Of a stretch of 64,000 nt of DNA, positions 17,551 to 26,363 are shown piece by piece. Made by a program: the position numbers and the translations under genes. The notes below the pieces were generated by a model. That model was not told the origin of the DNA. It did not search any database and saw nothing but the letters and a program-made list of their open reading frames with translations. Numbering within the stretch: the stretch's first letter is position 1; each line of letters begins with the position of its first letter. This DNA comes from Zhongshania sp. (lineage in GTDB: Bacteria > Pseudomonadota > Gammaproteobacteria > Pseudomonadales > Spongiibacteraceae), in contig JAGPVP010000061.1 in assembly GCA_018066965.1 (NCBI GenBank), positions 43,416-107,415 on the forward strand, written 5' to 3'.

Positions 17551-18615
17551 ATGTCCTTATTCAGCACATGGAAAGAACTGCGCAAAAAAGGTGTGATGGG
17601 GATCAACCAGCGCAATGCAGACTATGTATTGCGCTACAACCAACGCCACCTTTACCCCTTGGTTGACGACAAGATCAAAACCAAAGAGCGCGCCGTGCAG
17701 GCAGGTATCCACGTACCGCCCATGTATGGCGTAATTGATTCAGACAAGCAAATTAGTCAGCTTACCGATATCGTCAAAGACCACCGCGATTTTGTTATCA
17801 AGCCTGCACAAGGGGCCGGTGGCGACGGTATTATCGTGATAGCTGACCAATTTGAAGGTTACTATCGCACCACCTCTGGTCGCTTATTAAGCCGCGATGA
17901 TATCGAGTTTCACCTGTCCGGTATTTTATCTGGTATCTACTCGCTGGGCGGTCACCGCGACCGCGCGCTCATTGAATTTCGAGTTACCCCCGATCCCATT
18001 TTTAGCGCTATCAGCTACGAAGGCGTGCCGGATATTCGTATTATCGTTTTGAAAGGCTACCCCTTGCTTGCAATGCTGCGCCTACCTACACGGCAATCAG
18101 GCGGCAAGGCCAACCTTCATCAAGGCGCAATAGGTGTTGGTGTCGATTTGGCAACAGGCATTACCCTAGATGGCACGTGGCTAAACAAATTCATTAACAG
18201 CCACCCTGACACCACCAACCCCGTGCGCGGTGTACAGCTGCCGTTCTGGGATGAGTTTATGTCACTAGCCACCCGCTGCTATGAGCTGACAGGCCTGGGT
18301 TACTTGGGCGTAGATATGGTGCTGGACAAAGATCGCGGCCCATTAATGCTAGAGCTAAATGCGCGGCCGGGGCTAAACATCCAGATCGCCAATGACGCTG
18401 GGCTAGCTGCTCGCTGCCGGAAAGTAGAAGATGAAATTGACCGGCTTGCGGCCAAAGGCATAAAGAAACCGTCACCGGCAAAGCGACTCGCTTTTTGTCA
18501 GCGTGAATTTGCCCAGCAATCATTAATTCCCAGCAACGAGCCCCTAGTTGCCGAGGTTCTATCTACGCTGAGTAATGACACTGGCAACGACTCTCAGCCA
18601 AGCAGTAACCTCTAG
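17551..18615 (+). CDS. Alpha-L-glutamate ligase-like ATP-grasp protein
   Basis: This 354-aa ATP-grasp protein is related to RimK. Visible features: the nucleotide-binding lysine region DFVIKPAQGAGGDGIIVI (about residues 92-109), an arginine-rich central part with RDRALIEFRVTPDP, and metal-binding acids in YLGVDMVLDKDRGPLMLELNARPGLNIQIAN (about 252-281). Such enzymes join an amino acid to an amine or peptide using ATP. It starts 1 bp after the previous stop, so the three genes are almost certainly one operon. No signal peptide is present, so it acts in the cytoplasm. A strong terminator follows. Confidence 0.9.
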   Translation: MSLFSTWKELRKKGVMGINQRNADYVLRYNQRHLYPLVDDKIKTKERAVQAGIHVPPMYGVIDSDKQISQLTDIVKDHRDFVIKPAQGAGGDGIIVIADQFEGYYRTTSGRLLSRDDIEFHLSGILSGIYSLGGHRDRALIEFRVTPDPIFSAISYEGVPDIRIIVLKGYPLLAMLRLPTRQSGGKANLHQGAIGVGVDLATGITLDGTWLNKFINSHPDTTNPVRGVQLPFWDEFMSLATRCYELTGLGYLGVDMVLDKDRGPLMLELNARPGLNIQIANDAGLAARCRKVEDEIDRLAAKGIKKPSPAKRLAFCQREFAQQSLIPSNEPLVAEVLSTLSNDTGNDSQPSSNL

Positions 18616-18627
18616 TCTTTCAAATAT

Positions 18628-18668
18628 AAAAAACCCCGCTTACCGTAATACGGTAAGCGGGGTTTTTT
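18628..18668. terminator. Strong bidirectional intrinsic terminator
   Basis: Perfect 18-bp arms (AAAAAACCCCGCTTACCG and its complement) surround a TAATA loop, giving a GC-rich core flanked by A and T runs on both strands. It ends the protease/transglutaminase/ATP-grasp operon on the plus strand and dsbA on the minus strand. Confidence 0.95.
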
Positions 18669-18713
18669 ATTCAGACTCAATGGCGGGCTATAACACCGCC
18701 ATATAAAATAGCC

Positions 18714-19418
18714 TTACTTTGCAGCGCGCTCTTTCTCAATCAGCTCTTGAGCAACCTGCAACATCTCAGCTTGGCCACCCGCAGAGCGACCTGTTATACG
18801 ATATTTTCCGTTAACAATCAGCTCTGGCGTGCCGGCAATGCCGTATGAACGAGCACGGGCATCGGCTTGTTTCACTTGGCTATTCACACCAAAAGAGTCA
18901 AAGGTTTTACGGAAGGTATCCTCATCAATACCCGCGTGCTCAGTAAACAGTTTTGCCAAGGCATCCGCATCACGCAAAGTGTTACGGTCTACATTAATAG
19001 CGTTAAAAATAGGCTCATGAACCTTATCCAAAACACCCAAGGTCAATGCGGTGTAGTACGCTTTGGCATGCACCACCATCAAGTCATTCCACATGGCGGG
19101 AGAGCGGTGAAAATCGACATCTGCTGGCAACTTTTTCTTCCAAGCCTCTAGCATCGGGTCAAAATGGAAGCAGTGACTGCAGCCATACCAAAACACTTCA
19201 ACAACTTCTATTTTATCTGGATTGGTCGTTCTTACCGGCTGGGCAATGCGAATAAAACGTTCGCCTTTATCGGCGCTGTCTGTGGGCTGAGCCTGAGCAG
19301 CACTTGCCGCCGCTGGCTGCGCCGATTTAACCGCCGCAGATTCCGCACCATCACTGCAAGCAGACACTAATAATAAAAAGCTGAATACACTGACCAACGA
19401 GAATATTTTCTTAACCAT
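18714..19418 (-). CDS. dsbA: DsbA-family thiol:disulfide interchange lipoprotein
   Basis: This 234-aa protein introduces disulfide bonds into exported proteins. The N-terminus has a lipobox (LLLVSACSDG), so it is probably lipid-anchored in the periplasm; an Ala/Gln-rich linker then precedes the thioredoxin fold. The active site reads FWYGCSHCFHFDP (CSHC, not the classical CPHC), and the cis-Pro loop is GIAGTPELIVNGKY. GAGGGGG precedes the ATG. It is downstream of the cytochrome c4 gene but separated from it by a terminator, so it probably has its own promoter. The central-dipeptide variant may alter redox potential. Confidence 0.93.
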   Translation of the reverse strand: MVKKIFSLVSVFSFLLLVSACSDGAESAAVKSAQPAAASAAQAQPTDSADKGERFIRIAQPVRTTNPDKIEVVEVFWYGCSHCFHFDPMLEAWKKKLPADVDFHRSPAMWNDLMVVHAKAYYTALTLGVLDKVHEPIFNAINVDRNTLRDADALAKLFTEHAGIDEDTFRKTFDSFGVNSQVKQADARARSYGIAGTPELIVNGKYRITGRSAGGQAEMLQVAQELIEKERAAK

Positions 19419-19592
19419 GAAGCCCCCTCATTTAAAAACGTTTTACCATCACCTATCGGAAAATAGTAAGCGCAGTATAAATACATTGTTATAAGCTGTC
19501 TGAGACCACACTCAAACTTAATGATTCCGATTTTCCACTTTAACACGGCACTTTGTCGCAACGCGTTTGTATAGACCAAAATCAACAGAGAT

Positions 19593-19613
19593 AAAAAAAG
19601 CGGCCGAAGCCGC
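19593..19613 (-). terminator. Intrinsic terminator after cytochrome c4 (TTCG tetraloop)
   Basis: Read on the minus strand, the stem GCGGC-TTCG-GCCGC is followed directly by seven T residues. It lies just downstream of the cytochrome c4 stop and separates it from dsbA. A UUCG loop closed by C-G is an unusually stable tetraloop. Confidence 0.9.
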
Positions 19614-19633
19614 CTTTTTTATCTGCTTGCACT

Positions 19634-20260
19634 TCAGTGGTGCAAACCTTGAATAAATGCAGCTACGGCTTCAATTTCCGAATCACTCATTTTAAAAGCA
19701 ACCGAACGCATAATTTGAGTATCGCCATCATTGCTACGACCTTCACGGCCATCTGCGGCTGCGCGGAACGCCTTCAATTGCGCTATGGTGTAATCCGCAT
19801 GCTGGCCAGCCAATGCCGGGAAGCCCGCCGCCGCCATACCGTGACCGGTTGGTGTATGGCATGCCGCACAAGCCGGAACATTACGGTCTGCAATACCACC
19901 ACGATAAATCGCGGCGCCTTTTTCTACCAAGGCAGGGTCGGCCTGACCGGTGCTAGCCGTTTTGCTAGCGTAAAAAGCGGCAATGTTGGCAATATCTTGA
20001 TCCGACAAATTTTCTGTTTGTCCCGCCATCATCGGCACAGAACGCGCACCAGATTTAATGTCATGAATTTGCTTGGCTAAGTAACGCTCGCCCTGACCCG
20101 CTAATTTTGGAAATGTTGGCGCGGCACTATTACCGTCTGCGCCATGACACGCCGCACAAGCCGCCGCTTTCATTTTACCGGCTCTCGCGTTGCCTTCTAA
20201 TGCCACGGCAGAACCGGCAAACATCAATGAGGCAACCATTACTAGTAGTGTTTTATTCAT
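19634..20260 (-). CDS. Cytochrome c4 (diheme)
   Basis: This 208-aa periplasmic diheme cytochrome carries electrons toward terminal oxidases. There is a signal peptide (MNKTLLVMVASLMFAGSAVA) and two heme sites, CAACHGADG (about residues 33-41) and CAACHTPTG in the second half. Each half has a methionine suitable as axial ligand (VPMMAGQTENL and QIMRSVAFKM). I chose ATG 20260 over the upstream track start because it begins a clean signal peptide. It follows the c5 gene by 42 bp, probably in one transcript. Confidence 0.95.
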   Translation of the reverse strand: MNKTLLVMVASLMFAGSAVALEGNARAGKMKAAACAACHGADGNSAAPTFPKLAGQGERYLAKQIHDIKSGARSVPMMAGQTENLSDQDIANIAAFYASKTASTGQADPALVEKGAAIYRGGIADRNVPACAACHTPTGHGMAAAGFPALAGQHADYTIAQLKAFRAAADGREGRSNDGDTQIMRSVAFKMSDSEIEAVAAFIQGLHH

Positions 20261-20302
20261 TGTCACGTACTCTTTAATCAAGATAATTCTGTCACACACC
20301 GC

Positions 20303-20605
20303 TTAAGATTGTGGCGTCGCCATAAACTCAATCAGTGCTTTAAATTCGTCTGCGCTACAGTTAAAACACAGGCCCTTTGGCGGCATAGTGTTAAAACCTT
20401 CATCTGCATGTTTCACCAAGGTTTCCATGCCTTTCTCTAGGCGAGGCGCCCAATCTGCTTCAACTCCGGTTTTTGGCGCACCATTCGCACCAAAACCATG
20501 ACAGGCATAGCAGGATGCCTGATAACGATCTACAATCGCCTGCTCGGCAGCGCCGGCTGACACGCTAGACACCAGAAATAGTACAGCTACAAGCCATTTA
20601 TGCAT
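20303..20605 (-). CDS. Cytochrome c5 family protein
   Basis: This 100-aa periplasmic monoheme cytochrome has a signal peptide (about residues 1-20, ending SAGAAEQ), heme site CYACH (about 32-36) and the MPPKGLCFNCSADEF block with the axial Met and extra cysteines. GGAGA precedes the ATG. It is upstream of cytochrome c4 on the same strand. It resembles the lipoprotein c5 at 12503-12895 but lacks the lipobox, so one form may be soluble and the other tethered. Confidence 0.93.
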   Translation of the reverse strand: MHKWLVAVLFLVSSVSAGAAEQAIVDRYQASCYACHGFGANGAPKTGVEADWAPRLEKGMETLVKHADEGFNTMPPKGLCFNCSADEFKALIEFMATPQS

Positions 20606-20778
20606 GATCTACGTCTCCGAGTTTCAGCAATCTAATACCGTTTTTCATGAAGCTGGGGGCTTAGTCAATGCTAAAGTGACCCCACACAAAAACTGCGGCA
20701 TTATACACAACTAGTCGGTATGGGGGCCAATTATTGCCCCAAAATGCCCCTGCATTTGCAATTTTTCTCGGACATATT

Positions 20779-21453
20779 ATGGATTCCTCCCCCGCATTAA
20801 ATTACCGCCGTGCCAGCTATTTAAAAAGCTCGCCCAACCTGATGCACTGCCCAGACGACTCAGGCGCCGAGGTTGCGTTTGCCGGCCGCTCTAATGCGGG
20901 AAAATCCAGCGCAATCAATCGCTTGACCGAGAACAAAAAGCTCGCCAAAACCAGTAAAACGCCAGGGCGCACTCAGCTGTTAAATTTTTTCATTTTAGAT
21001 GATAGCGCCCGCCAACGACTTGTCGATCTGCCAGGCTATGGCTTTGCGAAAGTCCCCTTAGCGGTAAAAAACGAATGGCAGCGCAACCTCGAAGCCTATC
21101 TGCAAAAGCGGGAATCGCTGCGCGGCATGGTTTTAATGATGGATATTCGCCATCCTTTGACAGATTTTGATCGCCAAATGGTAAATTGGGCGACCAAAAG
21201 CGCCATGCCCATGCACATATTACTCACCAAGTCGGACAAGCTTAAACGCGGCCCCGCATCCGCAACCTTGCTGTTAGTGCGCAAGGAACTAGCGGAATAT
21301 GGCGATCTAATCAGTGTGCAATTATTTTCTGCCCACAACGGCGATGGCTTACAAGAACTGCGCAACCAGTTAGATCAGTGGCTAGACACACGGGCATTTG
21401 ACGAAGCGGAGAGCGCCACGTTAACCGAGCCAGAGCCGGATATTGACGCTTAA
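20779..21453 (+). CDS. engB: Ribosome biogenesis GTP-binding protein EngB (YsxC/YihA)
   Basis: This 224-aa TRAFAC GTPase is needed for assembly of the large ribosomal subunit. Motifs: G1 [13 protein letters not shown]2 region [16 protein letters not shown]3 [10 protein letters not shown]4 LLTKSDKL and a G5-like SAHNGDG. The track start is TTG 20734; I chose ATG 20779 ([15 protein letters not shown]), which matches the family N-terminus. It converges with polA, as in many gammaproteobacteria. The acidic C-terminal tail is normal for the family. Confidence 0.96.
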   Translation: MDSSPALNYRRASYLKSSPNLMHCPDDSGAEVAFAGRSNAGKSSAINRLTENKKLAKTSKTPGRTQLLNFFILDDSARQRLVDLPGYGFAKVPLAVKNEWQRNLEAYLQKRESLRGMVLMMDIRHPLTDFDRQMVNWATKSAMPMHILLTKSDKLKRGPASATLLLVRKELAEYGDLISVQLFSAHNGDGLQELRNQLDQWLDTRAFDEAESATLTEPEPDIDA

Positions 21454-21467
21454 TAAACTGGAGATGC

Positions 21468-21575
21468 AAAAAGGCCCGGCGCGCTGAACTCACCGGGCAA
21501 TCCTACTCCTTAGGAGTCAGGGGGAGACAAGTCTCCTAACGCGGGGCTGTTACATACGTTTAAGAGCAACAGCCT
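21468..21575 (-). ncRNA. Probable structured sRNA between polA and engB (Spot 42/ErsA position)
   Basis: The 156-bp gap holds a run of RNA structure on the minus strand. In order: GGCTGTT/AACAGCC stem (21574-21545), GGAGA-CTTG-TCTCC hairpin (21536-21523), ACTCC/GGAGT hairpin (21517-21505) and a GCCCGG...CCGGGC stem followed by a run of five T (21498-21468), a plausible rho-independent end. Length would be about 108 nt. In Enterobacteriaceae spf (Spot 42) and in Pseudomonas ersA sit exactly between polA and engB, downstream of polA. Sequence identity to either is not something I can claim; synteny and structure support the call. No clear promoter was found, so processing from the polA transcript is possible. 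Confidence 0.6.
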
Positions 21576-21609
21576 TTTAAAAGTAGACGCAGATTTGCAA
21601 TTACGCAAA

Positions 21610-24378
21610 TCAATGCGCTTCATCCCAATTGTCACCGGTGCCAATTCCCACCTCCAGCGGTACCGATAAATCAGCAGCAGCCATCATTAACGCCACCACT
21701 TCTTTTGTGACTGTATCCAGCGCTGCCGGTGAAACTTCTAGCACGAGTTCATCGTGAACTTGCATGATCATTTTCGCATCAACACCGCTGTCACTCAGGT
21801 AGCGATCCACAGAAATCATCGCACGCTTGATAATATCCGCTGCGGTACCCTGCATCGGCGCGTTAATCGCCGTGCGCTCCGCGGCCTGACGACGCATGCC
21901 GTTGCTGGCATTTATTTCAGGCAGGTATAAACGGCGGCCAAACAAGGTTTCGACGTAGCCTTTTTCTGACGCCAAAACACGGGTTTCGTCCATATAGCGA
22001 AGCACACCAGGATAACGCTTAAAATACAGGTCGATATATTCCTGCGCCTCTTTGCGACCAATATGTAACTGACGAGCCAAACCAAATGCCGACATACCAT
22101 AAATTAAGCCAAAATTAATCGCTTTGGCGTTGCGGCGCTGGTCATCACTAACCTCATCAAGTGCGACCCCAAATACCTCTGCTGCGGTGGCCTTGTGGAT
22201 ATCTTCTCCAGCGGCAAATGCATCGATCAAGCCGCGATCTCCAGATAAATGCGCCATTATTCGCAGTTCAATCTGAGAGTAATCCGCCGCTAAAATCACA
22301 TAGCCTGGCGGCGCAACAAACGCCTGCCGAATTCGTCGCCCCTCGACGCTGCGAATCGGGATGTTCTGCAAATTGGGATCTGATGACGACAAGCGACCGG
22401 TCGCGGCCACCGCTTGATGGTAGGAAGTATGAATACGACCCGTCGCCGGATCGATAAGTAGTGGTAACTTGTCAGTGTACGTAGACTTCAACTTCGCCAT
22501 GCCACGATGCTCAAGGATCACCTTGGGCAGGGGATAGTCGTGCGCCAGTTCTGCCAAGACCTCTTCAGCCGTGGACGGCGCACCTTTTGGGGTTTTCTTA
22601 ATGACTGGAATATTGAGGCGCTCGAACAAAATTTCGCCTAATTGCTTTGGCGAGGCCAAATTGAACTCTCCCCCCGCCAACTCGTAAGCCTCTTTCTCTA
22701 AGGCCTGCATTTTCAAGCCTAGCTCATGGCTTTGCTTACCGAGCAGCTCGCGGCTAACGAACGCGCCATTTCGCTCAATACGTGACAACACCGGCACCAA
22801 GGGAAGTTCTATGTCGCGATATACCGACATTAGCGCCGAACTGGCATTAAGTTGTGGCGACATAGCCTGATGTAGACGCAGGGTGATATCCGCATCCTCA
22901 GCCGCATAGGGTCCGGCCTGCTCTAATGCAATCTGGTTAAATGTAAGCTGTTTAGCGCCTTTACCGGCGATATCTTCAAAATGAATCGTGCTGTGATCTA
23001 AATACTTCAGGGCTAAAGTATCCATATCGTGGCGACTGCCAACTGAATCCAAGACGTAGGATTCCAGCATAGTGTCTTCGGCAATACCGCGTAGTGTAAT
23101 ACCGTGATTTACGAGCACATTGGCGTCGTATTTTAAATTCTGACCCAACTTAAGCTTACTAGCGTCTTCAAGGAGTGGCTTTAACGCAGCCAGCACAGCG
23201 GTTTCGTTAAGCTGATCCGGCGCATCTAAATAATCATGCCCGAAGGGCAGATACGCTGCTTGACCGGCTTTTACTGCAAAAGACACCCCAACCACCCGCG
23301 CCTGCATGTAATTGAGGCTGGTGGTTTCGGTATCAAACGCGAACAGTGGGGCGGCATTTAGCTTTTGTAACCACGCATCAAGCTGCGCCTGAGTGAGTAT
23401 TAGCTGATAGTCTGCCTCGCCCGTAAAAGCCGACTCGGCCACTTCGATCACAGCGTCACTGTCGCCACCCAGCAAATCGGCCTGCACCAAGGATTCGGCA
23501 CGCTCGGTTCGGCTTAATTCCTGCACCCACGTTTTAAATTCAAATTCGGTAAATAAACTGAGCAAACGGGCGTTGTCTGGCTCAGACGGTAGCAAATCTG
23601 GCACGGATACGTCCAAGGGCACATCGCACTTGATCGTTGCCAAGGTATAAGACAGAAAGGCCTGCTCGCGGCTGTCTTCAAGCTTTTTGGCAATCCCCTT
23701 GGCACCGCGTATTGGTAAATCTGGCACTTTGTCGAGGTTTTGATATATATCTTCTAGGCTACCCAAGGCTTGCAACAAGGCGAGGGCGGTTTTCTCACCA
23801 ACACCTGCAACACCGGGAATATTGTCGACTTTGTCGCCCATCAGCGCCAAAAAGTCGATAATTAGCTCTGGAGGAATACCAAATTTTTCATTTACGCCTG
23901 CAATATCCATTACCGTATCGGTCATGGTGTTAACCAAGGTCACATGCTCATTCACAAGCTGCGCCATGTCTTTATCGCCGGTAGATACCAATACCGGACG
24001 CGCCTTGCCGGCCTGAGCCGCCAAGGTGCCTATCACGTCATCTGCCTCGACACCCTCAATCACTAATCGCGGCAAGCCCATTGCATCGACAATGGCATTT
24101 ATGGGCTCAACCTGACTACGCAAGTCATCCGGCATGGGTGGGCGCTGCGCCTTGTACTGGGGATACATATCATCGCGGAAGGTTTTGCCTTTGGCATCAA
24201 ATACCACCGCGATTGGGCTATCGGGGTAATCCTTCTGCAGACGGCGCAGCATATTAATCACGCCCTTTATCGCGCCAGTGGGCTGACCCGTTGAGGTATT
24301 CAGCGGCGGCAGAGCATGAAAAGCGCGATACAGATAGGAGGAACCGTCAACTAATACAAGAGGCTTTATGGCTGTCAT
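21610..24378 (-). CDS. polA: DNA polymerase I
   Basis: This 922-aa enzyme fills gaps and removes RNA primers. All three domains are present: the N-terminal 5'-3' exonuclease (residues 1-290, e.g. [18 protein letters not shown] and [14 protein letters not shown]), the 3'-5' exonuclease with its catalytic acids retained ([13 protein letters not shown], about residue 345) and the polymerase, with motif [19 protein letters not shown], motif [16 protein letters not shown] and motif [12 protein letters not shown]. Length is close to E. coli PolI (928). No strong RBS precedes the ATG. It probably reads into the sRNA region downstream. Confidence 0.98.
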   Translation of the reverse strand: MTAIKPLVLVDGSSYLYRAFHALPPLNTSTGQPTGAIKGVINMLRRLQKDYPDSPIAVVFDAKGKTFRDDMYPQYKAQRPPMPDDLRSQVEPINAIVDAMGLPRLVIEGVEADDVIGTLAAQAGKARPVLVSTGDKDMAQLVNEHVTLVNTMTDTVMDIAGVNEKFGIPPELIIDFLALMGDKVDNIPGVAGVGEKTALALLQALGSLEDIYQNLDKVPDLPIRGAKGIAKKLEDSREQAFLSYTLATIKCDVPLDVSVPDLLPSEPDNARLLSLFTEFEFKTWVQELSRTERAESLVQADLLGGDSDAVIEVAESAFTGEADYQLILTQAQLDAWLQKLNAAPLFAFDTETTSLNYMQARVVGVSFAVKAGQAAYLPFGHDYLDAPDQLNETAVLAALKPLLEDASKLKLGQNLKYDANVLVNHGITLRGIAEDTMLESYVLDSVGSRHDMDTLALKYLDHSTIHFEDIAGKGAKQLTFNQIALEQAGPYAAEDADITLRLHQAMSPQLNASSALMSVYRDIELPLVPVLSRIERNGAFVSRELLGKQSHELGLKMQALEKEAYELAGGEFNLASPKQLGEILFERLNIPVIKKTPKGAPSTAEEVLAELAHDYPLPKVILEHRGMAKLKSTYTDKLPLLIDPATGRIHTSYHQAVAATGRLSSSDPNLQNIPIRSVEGRRIRQAFVAPPGYVILAADYSQIELRIMAHLSGDRGLIDAFAAGEDIHKATAAEVFGVALDEVSDDQRRNAKAINFGLIYGMSAFGLARQLHIGRKEAQEYIDLYFKRYPGVLRYMDETRVLASEKGYVETLFGRRLYLPEINASNGMRRQAAERTAINAPMQGTAADIIKRAMISVDRYLSDSGVDAKMIMQVHDELVLEVSPAALDTVTKEVVALMMAAADLSVPLEVGIGTGDNWDEAH

Positions 24379-24559
24379 GGGGGCAAATTGGCACGTCAGT
24401 TATTGGGAAACGGCAGTGTACCACGACCCAGACAAGCATCATTAGCCTATCGAAAGCCACCAAAGTGTTACCGTTTTTCACAAGAGCGATTACATGAGAG
24501 CTTGGTAATTTGCCACATTAACGGGAAATTACCAAAAGTTAAGCTGACACTCTTTTTAT

Positions 24560-24588
24560 TTGTGTTACCTTACGTAACACAAGGTAAC
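24560..24588. promoter_or_regulatory. Two interleaved palindromes upstream of the small exported protein
   Basis: TTGTGTTAC-CTTAC-GTAACACAA (24560-24582) has perfect 9-bp arms, and GTTACCTT-N9-AAGGTAAC (24564-24588) has perfect 8-bp arms; they share the GTTAC segment and cannot form at once. They lie 52-80 bp before the ATG, a promoter-proximal position. They could be a dimeric repressor operator or alternative RNA folds. The cognate regulator is not known. Confidence 0.55.
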
Positions 24589-24639
24589 CTTTTATCTTGT
24601 GCAGGGCCAAACATGCCCATCTTGAGAGGAGAAACTCAA

Positions 24640-24906
24640 ATGAACAAAACTATTAGCGCAATCCTTATCCTGGTTGCCAGCGCCGCAGCAACTGCCGCAG
24701 AACCCAATGCCGCAGCTTCTGAGCCAATGGTATTAGCATACAACCAGATTAGTAATAACCAGCCGCAAGAGCCCGCTATTGAGTACGCAAGCCCGTACTC
24801 TGCAGAGCGCTTCCTTGAGAGAAACTTGGATGTGGTTGCCGCAAGCCTAAATGTAGAGCTTGACGACAAAATTAGTAGCGCAATGACACCACGTTTCGAC
24901 GACTAA
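24640..24906 (+). CDS. Small exported protein of unknown function (88 aa)
   Basis: The track ORF begins far upstream, but ATG 24640 has a strong GAGAGGAGAA RBS and starts a textbook signal peptide (MNKTISAILILVASAAATAAEP). The mature part is about 68 residues, acidic, with a segment PYSAERFLERNLDVVAASLNVELD that looks helical and amphipathic, ending MTPRFDD. I recognise no family. It should be periplasmic. It sits alone between polA (divergent) and znuA (convergent), behind a palindromic control region. Confidence 0.82.
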   Translation: MNKTISAILILVASAAATAAEPNAAASEPMVLAYNQISNNQPQEPAIEYASPYSAERFLERNLDVVAASLNVELDDKISSAMTPRFDD

Positions 24907-24939
24907 GCCTAAGTGCTTATGACACGTCGTAACTGGCCG

Positions 24940-25803
24940 CTAATGATCAAAACAGGCCAGAAATGCCTGCCCGAGCTGACGGTATAAACCCAAAAACCCG
25001 TCAGCACCTTCTTCCTTCCCCTTATTGGTACGTCTCGCGCTATCACTAGAACCCAGGGGATCTATCTCAATCACCGGAATATCCAAACCCGCAACCAATG
25101 CATTCAGCATTGCCGGCGCATACTGGGGCTCACGAAACACACAGGCAAATTCACCCGCTTGTAAGCGAGCGCGCAACTCAACAATATGCCTAGCCCCCGG
25201 CAAACGATCTGACCCCGACATCACCATTTCACCTGCTGGCAGTCCGTAATGGTGCTCAAAGCGGCTAAATCCATCATGCAGCAATAGGTAGGGGCGGCGC
25301 TCATGGCGCGCTATCTCTTCTTGCAGCTGTTTATCGTACTGCCGAAATTCTGTGCTAAAGCGCGCCGCATTGGCGTGAAAATAAGCACCACGGGACGGTA
25401 GGCGATCAGACAATAAGCGAGCCACACGACGCGCTATGCTTTGCACTTCTTCCGCATCCATCCACACATGCGGGTCTTCGTCATTTCTTAAATCGGGGTA
25501 GAGGGCAACCGCATTCTCTTGCTTGCGCAATAGCTTTTGCAGGTAGGTTTCTAACATTGGCCCCACCCACAGCACCAAGTCTGCAGAGTGCACCCGCTGC
25601 GCATCGGAGGGGCGCAACTGAAAATCATGAGGTGACACGGTTGCCGGTGCCAATAGCTCTGCGCTAATGGCATCACCACCAACATCTTGGACGATCATCT
25701 GCAAGGGCATAATACTGGACAGGACTACCGGCTTACTGCTGTCTGCCCACGCGATATTACTGAGCATCCAAGCCGTTAACACACCCCACATTACTGCTCT
25801 CAA
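24940..25803 (-). CDS. znuA: Zinc ABC transporter substrate-binding protein
   Basis: This 287-aa periplasmic protein captures Zn2+ for ZnuBC. It has a signal peptide (about residues 1-20). Zinc-ligand positions of the cluster A-I family are visible: His in VSPHDFQLRPSD, His in EDPHVWMD, His in LLHDGFSRF and an acid in IEIDPLG. The His/Asp-rich loop found in E. coli ZnuA after the second ligand is absent. It is divergent from zur, with a Zur box 30 bp upstream of its ATG, so repression by zinc-loaded Zur is expected. Confidence 0.93.
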   Translation of the reverse strand: MRAVMWGVLTAWMLSNIAWADSSKPVVLSSIMPLQMIVQDVGGDAISAELLAPATVSPHDFQLRPSDAQRVHSADLVLWVGPMLETYLQKLLRKQENAVALYPDLRNDEDPHVWMDAEEVQSIARRVARLLSDRLPSRGAYFHANAARFSTEFRQYDKQLQEEIARHERRPYLLLHDGFSRFEHHYGLPAGEMVMSGSDRLPGARHIVELRARLQAGEFACVFREPQYAPAMLNALVAGLDIPVIEIDPLGSSDSARRTNKGKEEGADGFLGLYRQLGQAFLACFDH

Positions 25804-25832
25804 CTGTTCTTCCCCATTGTTTAATACCGTAC

Positions 25833-25853
25833 AAATGCAATATTATAACATTT
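25833..25853. promoter_or_regulatory. Zur box between znuA and zur
   Basis: AAATGCAATATTATAACATTT is a 21-bp pseudopalindrome with 16 of 20 symmetric positions matching, and it resembles the gammaproteobacterial Zur consensus built on ATGTTATA-N-TATAACAT. It is centred in the 56-bp gap between the divergent starts, so one site could control both znuA and zur-znuCB. Confidence 0.85.
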
Positions 25854-25859
25854 TATTTT

Positions 25860-26363
25860 ATGCAGAACCGAACCCTAATGCACAATATAGCTGAACAGCA
25901 CAACCATCAGCGTTGCATTGATGACGCGATGACCCGCGCACGGGAGCTATGCCAGCACCGGCAAGTAAAATTCACCCGCATACGCGAGCAAGTCTTGGCC
26001 TGTGTATGGGCGAATCATCAGCCGGTAGGGGCTTATACCATTCTCGAAGAGCTGGCGAAAGATTCCAGCCGTCGACCCGCGCCGCCTACCGTATACCGTG
26101 CGCTGGATTTTTTACTCGACAATGGCCTAATACATCGCATTGCGTCACTGAACGCTTTTGTGGGCTGCAAAGACCCAAGCCACCATCACCAAGGGCACTT
26201 TTTAATTTGCCGCCAATGCCGCAATGCAACAGAGCTGGACACCGATATTATCAACACCGCCATTAAGACCGCCGCCAAACAACACGGCTTTACGGTCGAA
26301 GCCCCTTGCGTAGAGGTCGTTGGCTGCTGCGCCCACTGTCAGGCGGTCGGCGACAATGAATAA
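25860..26363 (+). CDS. zur: Fur-family zinc uptake regulator
   Basis: This 167-aa repressor binds DNA when loaded with zinc. The winged helix spans about residues 35-95 (PPTVYRALDFLLDNGLIHR). The metal and dimerisation part has FLICRQCRNATELD (CxxC structural zinc site), a His cluster DPSHHHQGH and a C-terminal CCAHC pair. The start is uncertain: ATG 25860 lies only 6 nt beyond the Zur box and would be nearly leaderless, and ATG 25878 (MHNIAEQHN) is an alternative. Its stop overlaps the znuC start. Probable autoregulation through the Zur box. Confidence 0.93.
   Translation: MQNRTLMHNIAEQHNHQRCIDDAMTRARELCQHRQVKFTRIREQVLACVWANHQPVGAYTILEELAKDSSRRPAPPTVYRALDFLLDNGLIHRIASLNAFVGCKDPSHHHQGHFLICRQCRNATELDTDIINTAIKTAAKQHGFTVEAPCVEVVGCCAHCQAVGDNE

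Noticed and set aside
19637-20080. 147-aa plus-strand ORF opposite cytochrome c4
   Set aside because: The minus-strand cytochrome has two intact CxxCH motifs and a signal peptide, so this is a shadow frame.
24388-24639. N-terminal extension of the 88-aa exported protein
   Set aside because: The later ATG has a strong RBS and starts a signal peptide, while the extension has neither and crosses the palindromes.
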